Part shown: positions 54,238 to 64,000 of the stretch, piece after piece
Layout: the number at the start of each line of letters is the position of its first letter
How positions within the stretch are numbered: the first letter of the stretch is position 1
Assembly: GCA_013398015.1 (NCBI GenBank)
Contig: VZRR01011463.1
Location: 1-64,000, forward strand
DNA length: 64,000 bases
Direction: 5' to 3'
DNA from: Oreocharis arfaki
Lineage: Eukaryota; Chordata; Aves; Passeriformes; Paramythiidae
The notes under the pieces: model-generated
Databases searched by the model: none
Seen by the model: only the letters and a program-made list of their open reading frames with translations
Told to the model about the DNA's origin: nothing
Made by a program: the position numbers and the translations under genes

Positions 54238-54322
54238 GGGTACGTATATAAGAAACAACATATTAACTTTTTTATTGCATTTAAATTAATGGAACTAGAA
54301 GATTCTTATTTAAGTCATGACT
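54238..54322. repeat. Direct repeat copy 2 of an ~86-bp segment
   Basis: The copy runs from GGGTACGTATATAAG to AAGTCATGACT and is about 92% identical to 54105-54190. The sequences flanking the two copies differ, so the shared unit is only this segment. It belongs to no repeat family I recognise. Confidence 0.9.
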
Positions 54323-55523
54323 AAATAATATTGCTCTGCTTTTCTGATGTCTGTTTCCCTTCACTGAGACTAGCCACACGATTTGTGCCAAATTTATCAC
54401 TTCTTGGAATGTCTCATTTGCATCCTTTAGTGCTGATGCATGTGCCAGAACAACTGGATGAGGACCTTCTCCACCAGATCCTCCACTGCAGTCCCTGAGC
54501 TCCCTGAGCAACCTCACTTCCTCCTCTAAAGTGGAGGGACCTGAAAAATTCCCGACTGTAACAACTGTAAAACCCCTTTCCAACTCTTTATGAGGAGGTC
54601 ATGCCAGTAATTCCACAGCCAAAAGGTAAGAGTTTCCTTTAAACCACAACCCCAATATTGGATTCCTGTAACAGAGGGAAGGAAAGACACCTTTCCATTT
54701 AAAACATCTTTTGTCTAGGCTGCACCCAGAAGATGATATTTATCACAAAACAAATCAGACAAACAATTTTTTAACTGTAGGACACTGAAAAATCTGAGAG
54801 TTTGGAGTTGGGGGGATGCTGTTTGAAAGTTATACTCTCTCCCTTTCTTCTTTCTCTCCCCTCTTTCCTATTCAAAGGCCAAAGAATTCCGAGATTAAAG
54901 AATTCCTATGCAAACAAGCCCTCAATGGGCACAAGGGGCTATTTCCAACAAAATTAATAATTTGGATATATGTGAAATGCATTCAAGTGATTTCCTGATG
55001 CAACTGGTGAAAGTTACAGTCTTTGCCATACCTTATCTAGATTTTTCATATTTTTGTCAACTTTCCATTACGGAAGTAAATTATATCATATAACCAGCAG
55101 CTCAGCTTGTAAACCTGCCACTGAGTTATTATTTCCCCCGAGAATCACAGATGATTCAAGTGACCAAAACCAAACATGCCGCATGATGTTCTAGAAGGTA
55201 GCCCAAGTTCTACAGTTTTTTTACAAACTTGCAGGACAGTTACTACATGTTTAGTTGTTGCTGAGCAGTGGGTGTGATCAGAAGGATGTGTACCCATAGA
55301 CACAAATTCTTGTTTCCCAGTGAGCATCAACCAGCACTGCCAACAACTTGAGTGCCTCTCTATCTAGGAAAGTCTGATAGAGAGAATAAATTCTTAAACT
55401 ACAGAACCCAGAAGTAATATTGCTGCCCTGTTTTCCTAGACTTGTTTTCCTCCTCCGGTGTCATGTGGTGCACAGTGCTGAAGAAGAGCGAGGACAAGTT
55501 TCAGACAATCATTGCTCATTATC
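54323..55523. other. Non-coding sequence with an unexplained GC-richer patch
   Basis: 54420-54550 is GC-richer than its surroundings. On the minus strand a 100-codon frame (54281-54583) includes the segment TLEEEVRLLRELRDC, which has heptad-like leucines and faintly recalls CR1 ORF1-type coiled-coil text. The match is too short to assign. Nothing else is visible. Confidence 0.35.
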
Positions 55524-55524
55524 T

Positions 55525-55553
55525 CAAACAAAACAAAACAAACAACCAAACAA
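55525..55553. repeat. Short (CAAAA)n-like simple repeat
   Basis: CAAAC and CAAAA units follow one another for about 29 bases. It is a minor low-complexity tract with no associated element. Confidence 0.7.
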
Positions 55554-58500
55554 GTTTTCTTTTAAACACAATTATGCAAAACTATAAGGAGAAAAAGGTG
55601 GGGACTTAAAATGCCCTCACACAGTCCATTGTCTCTCTTAAAATAAATGTGAAACACAAAATATCACGTTGCACATTCGAAAAATAACCTCCTTGACCTT
55701 GTACTTCTATGCTACCTCGGGCCATTGACAAGCATCCTCGTAAACCACCCCTCATCAGCAGCATCTGGCAAGTTTTACAGCTCTGTAATAAAAACAAGAA
55801 TAGGTTGATCAATTTACTTGACACTTAAAAATAAATCTAATTCACCCCGGGATTAACAGCAGAATTTTCAGGCCGAAGAATTTTGCCAGCAGAGATACAC
55901 AAGATAAATACTAGCAAATCAGATTTCTAATGAACCCCTGGTCCTAATTTTCACTATAGAGAATCTACCATATCTAAAAAATGCAGATTCCTTTGAGTAT
56001 CGCGGAACCAAAAAGGTTTTCTTCAACGGATGGTTGTTTTAGGTATCCCACATGAAATCTATTTTAGCCTTTTTTTAAGTCCAGGTTTTGCCAAAAAGTT
56101 AAAAGGCTCATTAGTTAGGCACGAAACGTGCTCACTGAAGTTGCATGCTCTTGACAGCCTTCTTAGAGAGGTGTCAACCTCACATGAACTTCTGATGCAA
56201 TTAAGGCCTTACTACATCTAGGATTGTAAACTATTCAGTCTTTTTTGTCATTTTAGTGCCAAAGTGGCATTTTAGTAAAAATAAAGGCATTTCTTAACAA
56301 AAATGCTTAGGTAAAAAAAAAATTAGGGCTGAGAATGCATTGTTCTTTAAAATATACATCCCTTAAATGTAAAAAAAAATCTGGAAATCTGTAGTTAAGC
56401 TCCTTATCTCTCATCCTGCAACTTCACTGTCCTAATGTTTCAAACTGTTTATGTCAACTCTCTTTGCTCTACAGACAAGGCGACTCTTCCCCAACATCTG
56501 ACTTCCACACTGGACAGCAGATTACTCTCCTTTGGTGCCTTCAAACACTGAAGGGAGAATGATGTCTGAAGCCAGCCTGCTCTGGTGGAACTAGTACGGA
56601 AGGGACAGACTAGAATTTGATATTGGACTCAGCTTGAAGATGAAGGTTGCTGCTGAACTTCCTTACCTGCAGGCATAAAGCATTTTCAAAGAAAAGAAGA
56701 GTAAATCTCTGCTCAAACTTCTGGGATGTCTTCATCTACATGCCAAGAGATTTCAAAGCCAATAAGGAAAAACATGCCAGAGTTAAACAGAAATGAAACT
56801 GGCTACATAACTTGTGTAGCTTTTGCATTTTTCTCTCACTGTCTTTGCTGCTGATTGCTACCATTTGGTTTCAGCTGCCTTGGGCACTGCTCCATCCAGT
56901 TCAAAATTAATTCTCACAATGGCCAAAATTCTTCTGTACTGGGGTCCCCAGTCTGTTTTTAGCGATCCAATACATTCAGATCATCATCTGCACTTTTTAC
57001 TGCTATCCAGACTAGAACAAACCTCTGGATATTTTGAGATTCACTCATCACCATGTTATTAATTCTAACACACTCAGTGTTACCAGTAAAAATTAAACAA
57101 ACTTTGTTACCTATTGTTATGTGTACCCATGAAATATATCATAAAGTAAAACGCAGAGAACACAGCTGCGATCACTTTAGTTCTAGGGGTCTACACAGTT
57201 TTGTCAGATTCGATGAACTCTAATTATATTGAAATATTCTTTCTCTTGTTCATGGTCAGAAATCTTGGTCACACGTGCGGTTTTTTTGTAACACACTGCG
57301 TTAGGGGACAGAAGGTGGATGACAGCTTTATCTTTAAACTGCCTGTCTGTCCCAAGAGCTGAACAATGTTTCGTATCACATTGCAAACAGCAGTTTGATG
57401 GAAACAGGGTGACCTCCTAGCCTGGTGGTTACATAACATTTACCTCAGATTTCTCAGCTATAAGCATTAAATAAAATCCAACAGCACCGATTTTCCACTA
57501 TTTTGCCATACTGAGACATGTGGGGCATGATACTTCATCGCTTCAGCAAGGAATGTTACACACATAAACACAAAGCTAAATGTGATTGGTAGATAGGATG
57601 TGGATCACAGGGAAGCCTGGTCAGGCATGGGGAAAGCCCAGCTGAATAGTCAAATTACTTGTCTCAGAACCAGAACAAGATCCCAGACGGGAGTATAGCA
57701 ATTAATTAACTCATTAAGCCAATCACATCGCCTTAAAGCATGGTAGACTGGTCAGCCCCCAGAAGCCCTAAAATCGTCCTCTCATGGGCTTCTCTCCTGC
57801 CTGTGGGAGCAAGGCGCACCTGGGAGCAGCAGAGGTGGCAGTTTGCCCTGTTCCCTGCTGCGGACGGGGCAGTTTGTGGAGGCATGTGAGCAGCAAGGCT
57901 GGGAGCCAGCTTACTCAATTTACTCTGACCAAGAATTTATTAGAAATAAATCTATTTTTATTAAAACAATAGTAGCTTGAGCTACAGAATTCCTCTTTTG
58001 GCCTGTGATCTTATTCTGATCGCTCACTGCTGGCTCATCTAAAGTGTTACCAGTCTGGAGTTTGTTACTCTCTTTCTACTTCTAACCAAGATGACAAAAT
58101 TAACCATAGTCAAAGAGAAGGTTTTTGCAGTAAGTAAAGGCAAAAGGCTCTGAAGATCTCAAAAAAATGTTATAAAAAAGTAAGGTAGACATGCCTTTAT
58201 CATGTAAATTTGACATATTTTTCTATGTTAGCTTATTGACTTGGATATGGATGCTATTGCTAAAGCAAGTGGAAGCGGGTTGGAAGAAGGGATGTCGTAA
58301 CTGCAGGCGCAAAAACTCATTTCACTCTCACTGAAGTTTGTGGTAGTGATTGGTTTGACCTTGAGGTGTTGCATGTACAGTAAAAGTGGATTGAAAGCAA
58401 CTGAGACTGGTTTAGAACTAAAAATGTTGGGTTATCCTCACTGGACCATAAAAAATGAACAACTGGAAGACTGAACCTTATTAAGAAAGGAACACAATGC

Positions 58501-61500
58501 AATTCTCATAACCTCACATTAACTTTATGAAGATTTCACAAACACTTCCTTTCATTTTTCAGCAATATTAAATATTCAATAAATTAAAACATATTTGGAG
58601 GTGCTTGAATTACTTCATGAAGGTATCCATTAATAGCATCCAAAAAAAAAGACTATTTCTGGTTGCATTTCATCCTCTTGAAAGAAAATATAAACATTTT
58701 TTAGGCTTAACATAGCTTTTTCTCAGCCTCTCATATGATCAAGGATAATGATGATAATAATAACAGTAAAAATAAAGCTTACCCTCATTTTCTCTTTCTC
58801 CTCCAAACTAAAGGAAAATATTACATTAGCCTCCCCCTGAACTCTGTGGCTGGTGAAAATAGCCAGAACACATCTCTAAAATTTTATTCCTTACAACTGG
58901 TGCACCAACAGTACTTTTATGGTTGTAATAAATTGTTTTGCCTGAGACAGTTTTAATAAGAATAGATCTTCCAATTTTTTTGTGGATAGCATACAGAAAA
59001 CCTCCTTCATTCTATACAAATTAGGTTTTTTTACAATTAAGAAACTTAAGGCTCCATAACAAAATGAAGACATATTCCCTCACATATTCACAAGACAAAT
59101 ATTTTGGAAAAATATCCAGATAAAACTGGGAACACATCTATTTTTCAAGGTTATTTATAGACACAAATGAATGTGCACCATTTGAATTACTTATGCATTC
59201 TGTATGATCTGTGTCTAATTTAAAACATAAAATCACTAGCATTCCAACTCAGCTCTCTCCCATTCCCTTGAATGCAGTACTCTGCTCAGCTAGTCAGAAA
59301 CTGAGCAGGAGCAACAGTGACTTGTTAGTGATTTCTGAAAGATAGCTGGAAGAAAGATTAAAAAAAATTCGCAACCAAACTCATTGTCAGAGACGGATGC
59401 AGGAATTCATTCTTCATTGTTTCAGAATGTTGTGGTTCATACTAAGCCTTCTTCGCCCAAAGATTTTCCTTCTCCACCTTTTCTGGGAAAAACACTCATG
59501 AGTACCAACAGTTTTTTCACACTATGTAATTACATTAAAAAAAAGAAGAAAAATGAAACCTAAGAAATATATTTTCCTTTCACAAAACACAGAAAAAAGG
59601 TGAAAAACTCTTTCCAGTTTTGATTTCTTCAGTGTGTTTGCAGACAGTAACAGAAATTACATGGACTTGATTGTCTGAAGATTAAAACTCACTGGAAACT
59701 TGCAGACTCTTAGCAAGGCATTCAGAATCACCAGTCACTTTGGGAAATCAAAAGCCTTTACATTCAGCCCCTCCAAAGTAAAACCAGTAACACAAGAGAG
59801 AGCAACTGCAACTATGAGTTGCTGAGACATCAAGATTGGTCTTTCTAAGGTGCTACCACTCCACTCAAATTCCCAAGTGGTAATTATTCATGAGGATGGA
59901 TGCAAAGAATTTTTCACTGATTGGATTGCAACAACCTGACAAAGACTGCATGGTGGCTGCATAATCGATTATTTATCTGCAATATAGCCATACAGAAACA
60001 AGAAGTCTATCTCTCAGTGCTATAAGAGACATAACAGACCCACTCACAGGAAGAAAACAGAAATAACTTTTGGCATTTGAATTTGGTTTTCATGTTTAGT
60101 TAACAAGGATACTACTTTTTATTTATATATAGGTTTCTCCAGAGCAGACATTTGAAAAACAGATGGCCGCAAAGAATGCTACACTCTGTTTAACCAGTAT
60201 ATTCCAACAATAAAAATACAATGTTTAGAACAACTGCAGCAAAAGTCAATGCTTCTTTAACAAAATTATGTGGGATCTGAACTAAGAAAAATCACAGTGC
60301 TGCCACTATTAACACACCTACTACAAACAGATTGAATACCAGCAGTGAAAAACCACCAGAACAGAAGCTTTTCTTTTTTCCTTCCATTCATTGCTGGAAT
60401 ATAATTTCACTGCTCAGAAAAGGGATCATGGCACCTTTTTATCTTTGTATTAAACTAAGGACCTACATTATGGAGTTCACCTCATTTTCTAGAACCACAC
60501 GCTTTTTTCGTGCAAACAAAAAACAATTGTATAGAAAGGACTCTGTAGCCAAGAGAGGTAAAGCAACCTCTGGGAGGTCCAAACTGTGTAAGGAATGGGA
60601 CAAGGCAAAGCACATCATTGCTTTGTCGCAGAAGGAGGCCTATTTATCTCACCTCTAGCATGCCACTCTTTATAGTTGCTATCTTATCCATGTTTCTGTC
60701 TTTTTCCCAATGCTGAATGGACACAGGTCCAAAAGTTCAAGATTTTATGTCAAACTGAATTCTAGCCAGACCTAATGAAGGCACACCTGGAGAAGGCATT
60801 TAGCTGTCTTGTCTTTCTCACTTTCCTTCCCTGTCTGTCTCTCTCTTACAGTTCTATTCTTGCCATGTTAATCCCTTCTTCCTGGGCTGCACATTGCATC
60901 TGCTATGCTCTCCTTGGCCTAGGAACATTCTATTTTCAGCAGCTTCCATCAGGCCAGACCTCAGCTGAGTACAGGCCCAAAGGAGATTGGGAAGTGAAAA
61001 ACCAAGAGTGTGAATACTAAAGAACAGCTTTCTGGTGGTACAAGGCCAGAAAATAAAGAGGGAAAAACATTCCAATGAGATGATAAGGAAGAGGGAAAGA
61101 TCTGGCATGGGGAAAAGAGAAAAAAACCCCAAATCTACTAATACCTGATCTTATTTCATGGTCATGAAGGGCAAATTTGCCAAGGGTGGTCTTTTTAATG
61201 ACTATTCAGACATTGCTGAGTGGTTGAAAACTTAGTATCTGGTTGGGTTAAATGGGGAGGGGGGGAGAGTTCTCAGTTAAATTTTGGCATTTTAACGTAA
61301 CAAAAACTTAAGACATATTAATTTAGAAAATAATAAAACAAGCAATTTAATCATGCAAAAAATCAAAATACTATGTTTTGGGAGTATTTACTAATATTTC
61401 CCAACATTTTGCACTATTTAAAAAGTCATAAGAAATTAAAACAGGAAATTAGAAGCAAGAAAGGAAAACCGGACATCTCCAACTGAGACTTGAAAGCAAA

Positions 61501-63297
61501 GAGTATGCAAGCAAAGAAAAATTCAGTTGGTAATATTCTATCAAAAGAGTGTCACATGTGAAACTATTGAACAAACATATCATAACTGGGGCTTTTGGAA
61601 GCAAAGTTAGAAATATGAACTGTAAAAGATATTCTTTTGCCACGGGCGAAGAACAAAATAAAAGAGTAAAGCGTTTAAAAGATGGATGTAGTGAAACTAT
61701 CTGCAGTTTAAACTGTTGCCTTTTTATCATCCACTGCTTTAGAAATCAAGGTTAATGTGAAGCAACATTTAGGAATTAAAAAGAAAAAATATTTCTTATC
61801 AGTCTTCAATAGATGGTAGAATTATATATATTTTTTTAAATTAATCTCGAGATCTTGATAAGTGCCAAAAAAATCCTGCAGATGTCATTCACTATGCAGT
61901 ATACAGAAGACAAGATATCAGTAGGCCAGATATCTTGAGAGGACTCCATGGCATTAGAGAGAAACTTATGTGTATTAACTTATTATAGAGCTAACAGTAG
62001 TCATCTGCCTTTTTAAATTTTCATATCCAAATATATTTTACCATGACTCTCAGAATCCTTGATAGTGAATCTAAGACCTCTAAAAAAGTGCTTTTTTTCT
62101 TCCTAGTCCCTCTTTGCAGGCTGTCTTAATACATTTGTGTACTGTTGACAGCTACTGAACTTACAAAGGTAACAAATGCCAGTTCACAGCATTTTAGAAA
62201 GGAATACTCTTAACAAAGACACAGAGAAATCCTTCTTATTGCAGAAAACATAAGTGCACAGATGAAACAGACTTTTACAACATCTCTAATTTCATTCCAC
62301 ATCACATTCAGCTTATGTCTTGAGCAAAAGAATGGTGCCTTAGAAGGCTTAAAACCAAAGTGTTTGTGTCAGAATTAGAAAAAACACCAATGTGCATTTC
62401 TCATGTGGGGTTCTGCAGTATTAAGGGTCACTCAAGTAAGCCTTGTCTACACACTCCAGAAGTCCTTCACGATGATGATAGCAGGTATAGTAAAATACAG
62501 CAGTTACAAGGATGACAGGCTTTCAAGACAAACAGACCTGAATTTCCTAAATTACCCTGCATCCTTTCAGATTATAATAATTTCTTTTGCAGGAAATATG
62601 AAGTGATGCGTTTTGGAATATGACATGCAGGCCATACCTACAAAACAGGGACCAAATTCAGGAGCAAAGGGAATTAATGAAAACCAACTTCTGAGAGCTA
62701 TGCTGTGACTTAAGACACTTTCAGATGTGTTAAGAATGCAAGAGAGAGATAAGACAGGATCCCAGCTCTGCATGGAACAAAGCACAAAGGAGCACCTCAT
62801 CCACTGTTGGTATCAATGTTATCTCTACATTTTTCAGAACTGTTCATGAAGGCATGAGTAAAACTGAAAGCAGCTTTTTTTCTTTCCTAGTCCAAAGTAG
62901 AACACAGGGAAATGATGCATCAACTTTTCTGGCCAATTTTAGCACATCGTACAGTATTTCTAGCCACTGTTCTCTGAGATCTCACCCCATCCTACTCTAA
63001 GTTTTTCTCAATGTGAGTTTGAAAGCTGCTGACCATGTGAATGACTTACTGACCTTCAATCATGCCCATCCCTGACACTGATGAAGGACTTTCATGTTCA
63101 AGTTTTGCGAAACACTGGGAACAGCTTATCTGTATGTTGATGTATAGGCACACGTTTAAGTATGTTTGTGTAAAAACAGAAAGTACCAAAGGCAGTGCTG
63201 AACAATGTCCATCAAGCTTTCTTCAGGAATGAAAAGTTCCTCATTCTAATCCATGTTAAGACACCCAATTAAAAGGTTCAATTTCAAATTACTGAAG
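55554..63297. other. Unique non-coding sequence
   Basis: No gene, RNA gene or recognisable mobile element is visible over this stretch. 57780-57905 is a short GC-richer patch with open frames on both strands but no known protein similarity. A short ATA/ATG-triplet run occurs near 58746-58766 and a G-run near 61256-61267. The 108-codon frame at 60332-60658 is unrecognised. Confidence 0.5.
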
Positions 63298-63322
63298 TAA
63301 AATTAAATTAAATTAAAATTAA
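63298..63322. repeat. (AAATT)n microsatellite
   Basis: TAAAATTAAATTAAATTAAAA repeats an AAATT pentamer about four to five times. It lies some 30 bases beyond the 3' end of the CR1 element and may have been part of the AT-rich target. Confidence 0.75.
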
Positions 63323-63353
63323 GTATTTTAATCAGACACCTGTATCTAATTTT

Positions 63354-63864
63354 GGAATCATTTAGTTCAGAAAAGATGTTTAAGGTCATCTGGTCCAACT
63401 GTAAACCTGACACTGCCAAGTCTACCGCTAAACCATCTCCCTAAGTGCCACATCGACATGTCTTTTAAACACCTCCAGAGATGGTGACTCCACCTCATTC
63501 CTGGGCAGCCTATTCCAATGCTTGACCACCCTTTCAGTGAAGAAATTTTTCCTAATATCCAACCTAAATCTTCCTTGGTGCAACTTGGACCTATCTCTTG
63601 TTACCCGGGAGAAGAGACCAAATGCCACCAGCTACAGCCTCCTTTCAGGCAGTTGTAGAGAGTGACGAAGTCGCTCCTGAGTCTCCTTTTCTCCAGGCTG
63701 AATAACCCAATCTCCCTCAGCTGCTCCTCACAGCACTTGTGCTCCAGACCATTCCTCAACTCTGTTGTCCTTCTCTGGACATGTTCCAGCACCTCAAAGT
63801 CTTTCTTGAAGTGAGGGCCCCAGAACTGGACACAGCCCTCGAAGTGTGGCCTCACCAGTGCTTA
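63354..63864 (-). mobile_element. 5'-truncated CR1 LINE retrotransposon
   Basis: The plus strand carries the reverse complement of the CR1 3' end familiar from bird genomes. It reads from GGAATCATTTAG (the element's 3' tail) through GGGCAGCCTATTCCAATGC and CCTTTTCTCCAGGCTGAATA to GTGTGGCCTCACCAGTGC. About 510 bases remain of an element roughly 4-5 kb long when full length. The 5' truncation is usual for CR1. The tail keeps only one ATTC-type unit instead of the ATTCTATG repeats typical of CR1, and I see no target-site duplication, as expected for this family. A frameshift in its coding remnant shows it is inactive. Confidence 0.95.
63428..63855 (-). pseudogene. CR1 ORF2 (reverse transcriptase polyprotein) C-terminal remnant
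   Basis: In the functional family ORF2 encodes an endonuclease and reverse transcriptase that copies CR1 RNA at its target site. Only the extreme C-terminus is present here. The upstream frame (from 63855) contains EHVQRRTTELRNGLEHKC and LREIGLFSLEKRRLRSDF, which I recognise from CR1. The frame then shifts by one near 63601-63628. The second frame holds GRFRLDIRKNFFTERVVKHW and ESPSLEVFKRHVDVALREMV, followed by the expected TAG stop at 63428-63430. Neither catalytic domain is present, so no enzyme could be made. Mutations and the frameshift indicate an old copy. Confidence 0.93.
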
Positions 63865-64000
63865 TGTATTTTGTGGCACCCGAGACACAACCACACTAAG
63901 AACATCCCTTCTGCTATCCACCATTTGCTTCCATTTTCACAGGTGGTCTAGAATGAGAACCGGGATAATAATTCACAATGATCATTTCTCATTCATCTTG
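63865..64000. other. Unique flank beyond the CR1 5' truncation point
   Basis: The CR1 match is lost after about 63864, and the remaining 136 bases show no recognisable feature before the window ends. Confidence 0.5.

Overview
The window reads as AT-rich vertebrate nuclear DNA, almost certainly from a bird. Two mobile elements support this. One is a 5'-truncated CR1 LINE at the right edge, whose reverse-strand translation matches the C-terminus of avian CR1 ORF2. The other is a solo LTR near 41.3-41.8 kb of the ERVL-like type common in bird genomes, with TG...CA ends and a perfect 5-bp target-site duplication. There is no bacterial-style gene organisation, no rRNA, tRNA or CRISPR, and no long open reading frame. 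The longest ORF, about 160-170 codons, matches no protein I recognise. I support no intact protein-coding gene. The window is best read as intergenic DNA (a gene desert) or the inside of a very long intron.

Layout. 1-26.9 kb: unique AT-rich non-coding sequence with small palindromes (2316-2338, 5793-5806, 15866-15900), one purine/pyrimidine-alternating tract (2504-2575), and a homeodomain-core-rich block near 8.3-8.56 kb. 27-31.1 kb: A-rich low-complexity DNA (28.04-28.13 kb), a short perfect hairpin (29012-29030), and the best-looking candidate regulatory block (30955-31125). 31.1-41.3 kb: unremarkable unique sequence. 41285-41845: solo ERVL-like LTR on the minus strand. 42-48 kb: unremarkable apart from a 17-base poly(A). 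48.2-50.6 kb: the most regulatory-looking interval. It holds a candidate conserved block, a compact CpG cluster with a CTCF-like motif (49054-49068), and a second, broader CpG-enriched stretch. 52928-52965: a near-perfect trinucleotide palindrome. 54105-54322: two ~92% identical copies of an ~86-bp segment, the first ending exactly at the only ambiguous base (N, 54191), which suggests an assembly join. 63298-63322: short (AAATT)n. 63354-63864: CR1 fragment.

No genes can be shown to work together here. The CpG-rich 49-50.6 kb interval is the place to look for an unannotated promoter or boundary. Six short splice-bounded open segments are listed as weak candidate exons; several such segments are expected by chance in 64 kb.
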